Assembly: GCA_900316925.1 (NCBI GenBank)
Contig: ONEU01000155.1
Location: 1 to 21,575, forward strand
Source of the DNA: an uncultured Eubacteriales bacterium
Lineage (GTDB): Bacteria; Bacillota; Clostridia; Oscillospirales; Acutalibacteraceae
Reading direction: 5' to 3'
Length of the DNA: 21,575 nt
In this document: positions 7,019-13,964 of the stretch, in pieces
Position numbering within the stretch: the stretch's first letter is position 1
How the letters are laid out: every line of letters starts with the position of its first letter
Position numbers and translations under genes: made by a program
The notes under the pieces: model-generated
What the model was told of the DNA's origin: nothing
What the model saw: the letters and a program-made list of their open reading frames with translations, nothing else
The model's database searches: none

Positions 7019-9172
7019 TCAGAGCAGCTTGACGCTGAGCATGGTCAGATCATCAAACTGCGGAGCGTCGCCGACAAACTCATCCACTGCTTTTTTCATG
7101 TTCTCAAGCAGCACCTTCGGAGGTGCCTGGGGGTCTGTATTGAGTGCTGCCAGCATTCTGTCCGTGCCGAACAGCTGGTTTTGCGAATTGGTTGCCTCGG
7201 CGACGCCGTCCGTATAGAGGAACAGTGTGCCGCCTTTTTCCAGCTTGAACTGATAGTCCCTGTACTTCATCCCGTCCATTCCGCCGATGACGAAGCCGTG
7301 TTTGTCCTTGAACAATTCAAAGCTTCCGTCGGCCTTCCGGAGGATGGGAAATTCATGTCCGGCATTCGCAGCCGTTACGATGCCGGAGGTAATATCCAGC
7401 ACGCCGAACCACACGGTCACAAACATTTCTTCATCGTTGTTCTTGCAGATCTGCGCATTGGTAAGCTCCAGCACCCTGGCAGGGCTGCCGCCCATCTGGG
7501 CATAGTTGTTGACAAGGATTTTGGACATCATCATAAATAATGCCGCCGGAACGCCCTTTCCGGAAACATCCGCCATCACCAGACCGAGGTGATTGTTGTC
7601 AATGAGGAAAAAGTCGTAAAAATCACCGCCGACCTCCTTGGCAGGCGTCATGGTGGCATAGATATCAAACTCCGGCCGTTCCGGGAATGCCGGGAACAGG
7701 TTGGGCAGCATATCTGCCTGAATCTTTGTGGCAAGCGACAGCTCGGCGCCGATACGTTCCTTCTCTGCGGTGATCCTGGTGATCTGGTCTATGTAGTTGA
7801 TCGTGCGCTTGGACAGCGTTGCAAACGCCTGTGCCAGTACCTCGATCTCATCTCCCGTGTGGTAGGAATCATCCAGTTCAAAGGCGAGATCGGTACCGCT
7901 TATCTCGTCAATGCGCTTGGTCATGCACTCAACGGGCTTGACAATCTTTCCGGCAACAATCAGGGCGACGACAGAAGCCAGTACCAGGATGATAACGGTC
8001 ATCACCAGGATGGTCTGCTGCGATTTTCCTGCGCTGTTGTGGTAATCGTCCTGTGCCTGTGTATTGATCGTTTCAAAGCTGTTGATAAGCGCCTTCGTCG
8101 GCTGATCCGTCAGTTCCTTATCAACAGCGGTAATCACCGCCCAGCTGACGGTCTTCATCGGTTCACCGCACAGATAGTAGGTCTTATTGTCAACGGTAAC
8201 GGTCTTGATGCCGGTGCTTTCCTGTAGTGACTTTGTGATCAATTCTCCCAATTCCTTGTTCTCCCCGCTGCGCAGATCCGTCGCCTGATCGGAGAGTGAT
8301 GCCTTGAAGGTGCCCTCCTTCTGGGGAGAGAAGATGATCTCGCCGTTCTGGTTGACGATGCACTCGAAGCCATTGTCTTTTGCCGAATTATTGATAAACT
8401 CGGAGATCTGGTAAAGGAAGATATCGGCACCCACAACGGCCACCAGCTTGCCGTCGGCATATACGGGGGCAGAGCAGACAAGGCCGGGGATATTAGTAAA
8501 TGCGTCAAGCTCAATGCCGGTAAAATACAGATCGCCGGTGTCTTTGGCGCCGGTGTACCAGGGTCTCTGGCGGACCTCAAATGTCTGCAGCTTGCCGTCG
8601 GCATCAAAGTTAGCGCCTGCACGGTCGTCCACGAAGATAATATTACCGTCAACCGTGGCGATAAAGCAGGAATTCAGCACTTTGGAATTTTCGTACATTG
8701 CCAGCATCAGCTCGCTCATGTTGGCAGCAAGTCCGAGGTGTGGATCGTCCGCCGGATTGACGGCCGCCTCGTGCTGGAGCTGGACAGACGTTTTTCCGTC
8801 ATTTTCCGGTTTCGGGTCATACACCGGCTTGTCCTGGTATTCATCCGGATGAGTATAAAGGTATTCCGCATATTCTTTCAGTCCCATGACATTGCCGCGG
8901 ACCTCCGAAAAAATGTTGTCGGCAATAAATGCCTGCATAGAGGTGGTCTGTGTCATGGTGGAATCCAGTATTTTGGACATGGTTTCTCCGCTGATCCTGG
9001 TGATGGCACTTTTCTGATCCTCGGAGGATTTATCCACCACCTTTGTCAGAGTGTTTGACAGGTACACGGACACCGCCACAACAACTGCCATGATGGCTAA
9101 AATAAAGACCAGCACCAGGTTAAGGATTTTCTGCTGTAATCCTCCGAACGTGAGACCAAACTTTTTTATCAT
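7019..9172 (-). CDS. Membrane sensor with extracellular Cache-like domain, HAMP and SpoIIE/PP2C phosphatase
   Basis: Protein of 717 aa. Layout: TM1 (about 17-39), large extracellular dCache-like sensor (about 41-385, with RPWYTGAKDTGDLYFTG and an APVYADGKLVAVVGADI stretch typical of Cache folds), TM2 (about 386-408), HAMP (409-461), short coiled linker, then a PP2C/SpoIIE domain (about 500-717). Metal-binding aspartates are visible at D517 (GGDFYD), D535 (ADVSGKG), D655 (YTDGV) and D707/D708 (FDDLT). By family it removes phosphate from a STAS-domain antagonist in response to an external signal, here most simply the STAS protein in the same operon. ATG 9172 is preceded by AAGGATGG and lies 4 bases from the stop of the HATPase gene, so it is the last gene of a three-gene operon. 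Confidence 0.92.
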   Translation of the reverse strand: MIKKFGLTFGGLQQKILNLVLVFILAIMAVVVAVSVYLSNTLTKVVDKSSEDQKSAITRISGETMSKILDSTMTQTTSMQAFIADNIFSEVRGNVMGLKEYAEYLYTHPDEYQDKPVYDPKPENDGKTSVQLQHEAAVNPADDPHLGLAANMSELMLAMYENSKVLNSCFIATVDGNIIFVDDRAGANFDADGKLQTFEVRQRPWYTGAKDTGDLYFTGIELDAFTNIPGLVCSAPVYADGKLVAVVGADIFLYQISEFINNSAKDNGFECIVNQNGEIIFSPQKEGTFKASLSDQATDLRSGENKELGELITKSLQESTGIKTVTVDNKTYYLCGEPMKTVSWAVITAVDKELTDQPTKALINSFETINTQAQDDYHNSAGKSQQTILVMTVIILVLASVVALIVAGKIVKPVECMTKRIDEISGTDLAFELDDSYHTGDEIEVLAQAFATLSKRTINYIDQITRITAEKERIGAELSLATKIQADMLPNLFPAFPERPEFDIYATMTPAKEVGGDFYDFFLIDNNHLGLVMADVSGKGVPAALFMMMSKILVNNYAQMGGSPARVLELTNAQICKNNDEEMFVTVWFGVLDITSGIVTAANAGHEFPILRKADGSFELFKDKHGFVIGGMDGMKYRDYQFKLEKGGTLFLYTDGVAEATNSQNQLFGTDRMLAALNTDPQAPPKVLLENMKKAVDEFVGDAPQFDDLTMLSVKLL

Positions 9173-9176
9173 CTGA

Positions 9177-9587
9177 TTACCATCCTTTTTTCAAAGTGAG
9201 AATATTACAGCCGTCGGCATAGGTGTATTTCACGTCGTCCATGCTCTTTTTCACCATAAAGATGCCCAGACCGCCGATCTGACGTTCCGCTGCGGTCAGC
9301 GTGATATCCGGATCGGTCTTGGCAAGCGGGTTATAAGGCGTACCGCTGTCAATAAAGGTGATAACGGCTGTTGGCGGATCGGGCTGTACCTCTACCCGGA
9401 CAACAGCCGTTCCGTTACCGTCCGGATAGGCATAGCTTGCGATATTCACGAAGATTTCTTCAACGGCAATATCGAGCTGCATTTGTGCCTTCATGGGACA
9501 TCCGATGAGCTCCAGCTGCTCATCGATCAATGCAAGGACAGAATAAAGGTTTTCTTTCGTGGCGCTTATGGTTAATTCTTTCATCAT
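9177..9587 (-). CDS. RsbW/SpoIIAB-like HATPase (anti-sigma factor kinase type)
   Basis: GHKL-type ATPase of 136 aa, the typical size of partner-switching kinases. N-box AVEEIFVNI (Glu44, Asn48), G1 box FIDSGTPYNP (Asp80) and G2 box GGLGIFMVK (105-113) are intact. By family it binds and phosphorylates a STAS antagonist and holds a sigma factor or other target in check; no sigma gene is in this window. The start is uncertain: ATG 9587 directly follows the STAS stop (TAA 9589-9591), while an in-frame TTG at 9596 has GGAG 10 bases upstream. Translational coupling to the STAS gene seems likely either way. A stand-alone HATPase with other targets is an alternative. Confidence 0.88.
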   Translation of the reverse strand: MMKELTISATKENLYSVLALIDEQLELIGCPMKAQMQLDIAVEEIFVNIASYAYPDGNGTAVVRVEVQPDPPTAVITFIDSGTPYNPLAKTDPDITLTAAERQIGGLGIFMVKKSMDDVKYTYADGCNILTLKKGW

Positions 9588-9588
9588 C

Positions 9589-9885
9589 TTACTCAATGGT
9601 CAGTATCTCCGTAAAGCCTGTCACTTCAAATATATCCATAATACTTGAATTTGCGTTTTTCAGCTTCATGCTGCCCTGTTTGTTCATGGTCTTCTGTGCC
9701 GAGAGCAAGACTCTCAGTCCTGCGGAAGAGATGTAGGCAACCTCCGCAAAATCAAAGGTGAGCTCCGTACAGCCGTCAAGGCTGCTTTTGAGCTCCTGTT
9801 CCAGCGCCGGCGCGGTGGTGGTATCAATTCTGCCGGAGATGCTGATGGTGAGTGCGGTGCCTTTTACTGTTTTCTGGATGTTCAT
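9589..9885 (-). CDS. STAS-domain anti-sigma factor antagonist
   Basis: Single STAS domain of 98 aa, like SpoIIAA or RsbV. The phosphorylation site lies in YISSAGLRVLL (Ser53/Ser54); the family's phospho-serine corresponds to the second. It is followed in the operon by its expected kinase (HATPase) and phosphatase (PP2C sensor). Dephosphorylated, such proteins bind the HATPase and free its target. ATG 9885 has GAGGAG a few bases upstream on the minus strand. First gene of the three-gene operon, divergent from the STAS-kinase fusion. Its sequence around the site (YISSAGLRVLL) is identical to the STAS part of that neighbour, suggesting they share partners. Confidence 0.92.
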   Translation of the reverse strand: MNIQKTVKGTALTISISGRIDTTTAPALEQELKSSLDGCTELTFDFAEVAYISSAGLRVLLSAQKTMNKQGSMKLKNANSSIMDIFEVTGFTEILTIE

Positions 9886-10019
9886 AATGGTTCTCCTCTC
9901 GATTGGAAAAAATAATCTGCATACACGAAATCCTGTGTTTCCGTATACGGGGATGTCCCGTCATAACGGTTGAAGGAGCTTTTTCTCCCTTCCGTCCTGG
10001 CGACACACCTTACCTCACC

Positions 10020-10048
10020 ATTTTAACATCATTGACAAAGAAATACAA
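10020..10048 (-). promoter_or_regulatory. Possible promoter of the STAS-HATPase-PP2C operon
   Basis: On the minus strand, TTGTAT (10043-10048) is followed by a 17-base spacer and TAAAAT (10020-10025). The -35 box is poor, so the call is tentative. It would give a leader of about 125 bases ahead of the STAS gene. Confidence 0.35.
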
Positions 10049-10142
10049 GAAAACCGGACAACATTTTCGTTGAAATTTATAAAAAAACTCCTCTGTTTGA
10101 TTGATAATTGAGTATAATAATTAAAAAGATACTTCCGGATAC

Positions 10143-10171
10143 TTGAAATCCGTGGAAAGATTGACTATAAT
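10143..10171 (+). promoter_or_regulatory. Promoter of the STAS-kinase gene
   Basis: TTGAAA (10143-10148), a 17-base spacer and perfect TATAAT (10166-10171). It reads away from the PP2C operon. The leader to ATG 10270 is about 90 bases. The rest of the divergent gap (9886-10269) is AT-rich, with a second TATAAT at 10113-10118 that has no properly spaced -35. Confidence 0.75.
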
Positions 10172-10269
10172 GAAGGTATTCATATATCGTTAGCACAACA
10201 GCGCGTTTATTGTATCCTGGAGATGAGCGGTTCATCTACCCATCAAACAAGATTAACGGAGGTAAAGAA

Positions 10270-11403
10270 ATGTACAAGCTGCAAGGAAGAATAGATTCTT
10301 CAAACGCAAATACAATCGAGCAGGCGGTGATGGAGGCAAGACCAACGGAAATTGACGCTTCGGAGCTGGAATATATCTCCTCGGCAGGACTGCGTGTTCT
10401 GCTGAAGCTGACCAAGGAGGTCGGTGAGGTGACGGTCGTCAATGTCAGCAGTGAGGTCTATGATATTTTTGAGATGACGGGATTTACGAACATCCTTAAT
10501 GTCAGGAAGGCCATCCGTGAGGTATCGGTTGACGGGTGTGAATTGATCGGTCAGGGCGGCAACGGCAGCGTCTACCGACTGGATGAGGACACCATTGTAA
10601 AGGTATACACCCCCAAGATTCCGTATGAGCAGGTCGAGAAGGAGAGAGAGTTTGCCAAAACGGCGTTTATCAACGGGATTCCGTCGGTTATTGCGTAAGA
10701 TACGGTCAAATGCGGAGACAGCTATGGGCTGGTGTTTGAGATGATAAAATCCGATACGCTCGGTCATACAATGAGGGACAATCCCGAAAAGCTGCAGGAA
10801 TATGTGGCCAAGCACGTCCAGCTTGCGAAGACCCTGCATAGTACGCATATTTCCGACGGTTCGTTCACCAATATCAAGGAGGTGCTCCATCAGAGAGTGC
10901 CTGCCCTGAAGGAGTGGTGCAGCGCAGAAGAGCTGCAGCTGCTGGACAGCCTGATCGACTGTATGCCCGACAAGGATACGATCATTCATAACGATCTGCA
11001 CCCCGGCAATATTATGATCCAGAACGGTGAGCTGCTGCTGATTGATATGCCGGAGGTCACAACAGGACCGACCATGTATGATCTGGTAGGAATTTTCCGT
11101 GATATGATTTCTGCACCCCGGAGCACGCCCGAGGTGATTGAAAAAAGCGTGGGGATGCCCGCCGATATGATCGTCAGAGCCGGTCAGATGTTCTTCTCAA
11201 TGTATACCGGTATTACCGATCCCGCAGAGTTGGAGGGATTATTTAAAAAGCTCGGTCTGGTTTATGCGCTGAATGTATGTCTGACGGTTGCACATGATCC
11301 GGATAAGGCAGCCCGTTATGCCCCTGCGGTGATGGAAAAGCTGTTAAGAGGCGTTATTATTCCCAATGAACAGGCTCTTAGAGCCATTCTCGCTTCCATG
11401 TGA
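10270..11403 (+). pseudogene. STAS-kinase (APH-like) fusion interrupted by an in-frame stop
   Basis: One reading frame of 376 sense codons, broken by TAA at 10696-10698 (codon 143). Before the stop: a STAS domain (residues 1-85, YISSAGLRVLL) and the start of a kinase fold with glycine loop GQGGNGSVYR (94-103) and lysine K111. After it, in the same frame: HNDLHPGN (240-247, catalytic loop D242, N247) and IDMPE (D259, metal site), as in aminoglycoside/choline-kinase-like enzymes. The protein immediately around the break (SVIA-stop-DTVKCGDSYG) fits one sense codon, probably Tyr (TAT/TAC), changed to TAA. The start ATG 10270 has GGAGG (10258-10262). The second half has no ribosome binding site at its first GTG (10732). 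Such fusions are expected to phosphorylate a partner or be regulated by PP2C; here the kinase should be dead unless the stop is read through or is a sequencing error. Confidence 0.85.
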
Positions 11404-11426
11404 CGGAAGTGTGATACCGTTTCCAA

Positions 11427-11473
11427 AGACAAGACCTCCCCGTGAGCAATGATGCTCCGGGGAGGTCTTGTCT
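11427..11473. terminator. Perfect 15-bp hairpin after the STAS-kinase gene
   Basis: AGACAAGACCTCCCC (11427-11441) pairs perfectly with GGGGAGGTCTTGTCT (11459-11473), loop 17 bases, 23 bases after the stop. There is no pure T-run behind it; termination would rely on the strong stem. It shares the GACCTCC/GGAGGTC core with the dlt-operon terminator. Confidence 0.6.
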
Positions 11474-11542
11474 GCTATGAAGGATGATTATCTGCCAATC
11501 ATCGGAAAAGCCGCAGCCGTCAGGGGCGGATACCGGGAAGCC

Positions 11543-11597
11543 AAAAAAAGAGAGCCGGCAGGATATTCACACTTGACTGCGAATATCCTGCCGGCTC
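11543..11597 (-). terminator. Terminator of the cystatin-like gene
   Basis: On the minus strand GAGCCGGCAGGATATTC (11581-11597) pairs with the arm at 11552-11568, a perfect 17-bp stem with a 12-base loop, followed by a run of seven T (11543-11549 on the complement). It lies 40 bases beyond the stop of the 11637-13187 gene. Confidence 0.92.
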
Positions 11598-11636
11598 AGA
11601 TGGGTCAGTAGGATGCTCTATGAGGGGAAAGGAGGA

Positions 11637-13187
11637 TCAGGAGCGATCTGCTTTCCTGGAGCGTACTGTCACGGAGATCACGGCACCCACGGCAAGAACA
11701 GCAAGCAGGGTAAGGATCACTGCAAAGCTGTTGTCACCTGTTGACGGAGCGGGGATGCTCGGTGTTACACTGGGCTGACTTGAAGCAGGAGTGGACTCCT
11801 TGGAGGTTTCCTTGGAGGTTTCCTCGGAGGTCTCGCTGCTCTGATCGCCGGAGGGATCAGTGGAAGCGGAGCAATAAGCGGTGATGTCAAAAGCAGAGAT
11901 GCTGGTGATCTGTGCGGTACCGTCAAGACCTGCAAAAACCTCTACCACATAGAGATCGGTTCTGGGCTCGGCGGTGACGAGTGTACCGTAAGCAAGGATG
12001 CGGTAATTCATGCCTGCAATAACCTGCTCGGCAAGAACGGCTGTGGGAACAAGGCTCAGTCCGACGTTGGAGCTGAGAGCCGTCTGTACGGCCTCGGGAA
12101 GAACGGCGCCGGTCTCTTTGCCTTCAGCGACCCATCCGCCGGCTATAGGAGAAGTGGGAACACTCTCGAGAGTCTTGAGGGCGGCGGGATCGACGGTTTC
12201 GATATGAACCAGAGTCGTATTGCCGGAGAGGTCGGTAAACAGGGTGATGATGCTCCAGTTGGTGGGAGCGTCTTTGCCTGCGGGGGTTTCCTTGCAGAGA
12301 TAAGCGTAATTGGTGCCGGCAATGACCTGAGTAGCAATGATATCGGTTGCTTCAAAAGTGCTCAGACCATTGTAGCTGTTTTTCAGGGTTTCTTCCAGAA
12401 CGGCCTTTGCCTCGGCAGAAACATTGTCAGCGGCAACGTCAGAGAAATGCCAGCCGCCTTCAATGGGTTCCGGCCCAACCGGTTTGGTGGGATCATCCTC
12501 ATCGACGGTGCAATATGCCAGAATGTCAAATGCGGCAACGTCAGTGATCTCGGCGGTACCGTCCAGACCTTCATAGACATCCACTACATAGAGATCGGTT
12601 CTGGGTTCTGCGGTAACGAGAGTGCCGTATGCGAGGATACGGTAATTCTTGCCGGTGACAACCTGCTCGGCGAGAACAGCGGTGGGCACGATAGCCATCC
12701 CCACGTTTCCGTCAAGAGCGGTCTGTACTGCCGGAGATATCTCAACACCTGTTTCCTTGCCGTTGGCGTACCAGGCACCCCCCATGGTATTGGGAAGCTG
12801 GTCGGTGGTTTTGATATCCGACGGGTCAATCGTCTCAATACGCTTGAGAGTATAGCTGCCTTCAGCACCGGAATAAACCGTTACGATGCTCCAGTTGGTG
12901 GGATCATCCTGTTCGGCGGGAGTTTCCTTGCACAGAAAAGCGGAATTGGTGCCGGAAACTACCTGTGAAGCAATGACATCCGTAGCTTCAAAATTGTTCA
13001 GGCCATTATAGCCGTTTTCCAAAGCTTCTGCAAGAGCAGCCTTTTCCGAATCGGTCACATTGACCGCGGCAACATCGGAAAAATACCACCCGCCCGTCAC
13101 GGCAGATGCGGAAACCGCACCGGCACTAAGCACAGAAGCCCCCATGCACATGGTCAGTGCAAGGGATAATGCCTTCTTGAGTTCCAT
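11637..13187 (-). CDS. Secreted, probably wall-anchored protein with four cystatin-like domains
   Basis: Protein of 516 aa. Signal peptide with AxA-type cleavage after residue 29 (SASA). Then four related modules, each opening with Gly-Gly (GGW at 32, GGAW at 136, GGW at 244, GGW at 350) and each carrying the cystatin motif: QVVSG (75-79), QVVTG (175-179), QVIAG (287-291), QVIAG (388-392), followed by N-x-x-x-L or NYRILAYG strands. Modules 1+2 and 3+4 form a long duplication (about 212 residues). In cystatins an N-terminal glycine and QxVxG are the wedge that blocks papain-like proteases. A Ser/Thr/Glu stalk (440-478) leads to APSTG (480-484), a membrane segment (about 488-508) and the tail RSRKADRS, which resembles a degenerate sortase signal. 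Start ATG 13187 has TGGAGGT six bases away. I infer a protease-inhibitor or adhesin role; no second cystatin hairpin PW is visible, so inhibition is not proven. The gene stands alone. Confidence 0.75.
   Translation of the reverse strand: MELKKALSLALTMCMGASVLSAGAVSASAVTGGWYFSDVAAVNVTDSEKAALAEALENGYNGLNNFEATDVIASQVVSGTNSAFLCKETPAEQDDPTNWSIVTVYSGAEGSYTLKRIETIDPSDIKTTDQLPNTMGGAWYANGKETGVEISPAVQTALDGNVGMAIVPTAVLAEQVVTGKNYRILAYGTLVTAEPRTDLYVVDVYEGLDGTAEITDVAAFDILAYCTVDEDDPTKPVGPEPIEGGWHFSDVAADNVSAEAKAVLEETLKNSYNGLSTFEATDIIATQVIAGTNYAYLCKETPAGKDAPTNWSIITLFTDLSGNTTLVHIETVDPAALKTLESVPTSPIAGGWVAEGKETGAVLPEAVQTALSSNVGLSLVPTAVLAEQVIAGMNYRILAYGTLVTAEPRTDLYVVEVFAGLDGTAQITSISAFDITAYCSASTDPSGDQSSETSEETSKETSKESTPASSQPSVTPSIPAPSTGDNSFAVILTLLAVLAVGAVISVTVRSRKADRS
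11868..13094 (-). repeat. Tandem duplication inside the cystatin-like gene
   Basis: Two units, 12459-13094 (residues 32-243) and 11868-12458 (residues 244-440), align along their whole length; stretches such as NYRILAYGTLVTAEPRTDLY are identical. Each unit contains two diverged modules (A then B), so the order is A-B-A-B: an old duplication gave A and B and a more recent one copied the pair. Confidence 0.85.
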
Positions 13188-13755
13188 ACAAAAACCTCCA
13201 TTTTGTTGATCTATAATACAACGGTTTCCAACTCAGGATCACGGAACGAAATACCGTGCCGGAACGATGTCCGGCGGCCCGGTATACGGGACCGACAATC
13301 CGTCATTGTAAACCGGTATTACCGGTAATGCTGCATCCTGGGTAAATCCGGGATTGATTTGTCAAAGTGCATCCGGGGATGGCCACGGAAATCCGTTTTG
13401 ACCTGCCGGTTACCGGGAAAACCTTTTTCCGGCGAAAAAAGGTTTTCTCCGCCCCCCTTTTTCCGAAATTCGCTGAGAGAGAAGCCTTGCAGCAACCGAT
13501 AAACACGAACTTCACATCGTTGTTGACAAAGAATGGGCAGGGACTGTCAGGCAAGGATTTTTCAGCATTGATTTCCGTGGGGGATGGTATGAAAGATAAA
13601 GGGCGTGTCTGCTGAAAACCGCAGCACGGCTGATGATTATCTTATAACGAAAATCATACCATAAAACGCCGGATTTGTCTATTGCTTAATCCATAAAAAC
13701 AGGCGCGGAAATAACAGCGATTTGCAGCAATTGCACAAAAATCACCTTGCTTCTG
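13188..13755. other. Intergenic region upstream of the cystatin-like gene
   Basis: About 570 bases without a supported gene. Short frames on both strands lack ribosome binding sites and familiar sequence. It holds a self-complementary ACCGGT-ATT-ACCGGT element near 13313-13327 and the hairpin at 13418-13446. The promoter for the minus-strand cystatin-like gene should be here: TATTAT stands close to the gene on the minus strand, but I found no -35 box at the right distance. Confidence 0.5.
13418..13446. terminator. 11-bp AT-rich hairpin, possible bidirectional terminator
   Basis: AAAACCTTTTT (13418-13428) pairs with AAAAAGGTTTT (13436-13446), loop of seven. T-rich arms face both directions. 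It stands between divergent genes with no gene ending next to it, so its role is uncertain; it may stop readthrough or be a relic. Confidence 0.4.
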
Positions 13756-13784
13756 TTGATTTTCGGGAAGGGTTATTGTATGAT
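13756..13784 (+). promoter_or_regulatory. Promoter of the PAS-HD-GYP gene
   Basis: TTGATT (13756-13761), 17-base spacer, TATGAT (13779-13784). Transcription should begin near 13791, leaving a leader of about 174 bases. Confidence 0.7.
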
Positions 13785-13799
13785 AGTTACAAAAACAAA

Positions 13800-13935
13800 G
13801 GGGATCTGCCCCTCTCCCCGGAGAAACGTCCCATCGGCGGTCCGGGGGGTTCCCGGTCAGAAAGTACATGGACGGGAAGAATAGTCTGACCGTCCGCAAG
13901 AGCCTGTGGGAGACTCACCGCAAGGAAGGGGCGGT
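13800..13935 (+). ncRNA. Structured 5' leader of unknown class
   Basis: Between the promoter and ATG 13965 the RNA can form several hairpins: CCCCGGA (13816-13822) with TCCGGGG (13841-13847); GGTCAGA (13855-13861) with TCTGACC (13885-13891), which competes with GGACGG (13869-13874 region) pairing to CCGTCC; and GTGGG/CTCAC closed by AGA near 13907-13919. The mutually exclusive pairing is what a regulatory leader would show. It does not match the core of the c-di-GMP-I, TPP, SAM, cobalamin, THF or c-di-AMP riboswitches as I know them. Call rests on visible pairing only. Confidence 0.35.
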
Positions 13936-13964
13936 AATAAACGAATGACGGAGTGATCACTGAC

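Noticed and set aside
7589..8227. Plus-strand open frame of 212 codons
   Set aside because: Antisense to the PP2C sensor gene, no ribosome binding site or recognisable domain.
10097..10118. TTGATT followed by TATAAT upstream of the STAS-kinase gene
   Set aside because: Spacer is only 10 bases; the pair at 10143-10171 has the correct 17-base spacing.
10696..10698. Programmed recoding or an alternative genetic code at TAA
   Set aside because: TAA also serves as a normal stop in this window (for example at 3249 and 10698 frame-independent cases such as 15346 on the minus strand), and TAA has no known selenocysteine or pyrrolysine use; a point mutation or error is simpler.
12204..12968. Plus-strand open frame of 254 codons
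   Set aside because: Entirely antisense to the cystatin-like gene; its apparent internal repeats merely reflect the duplication in that gene.
13800..13935. c-di-GMP-I riboswitch ahead of the HD-GYP gene
   Set aside because: The characteristic GEMM core sequences and tetraloop-receptor pattern are absent.
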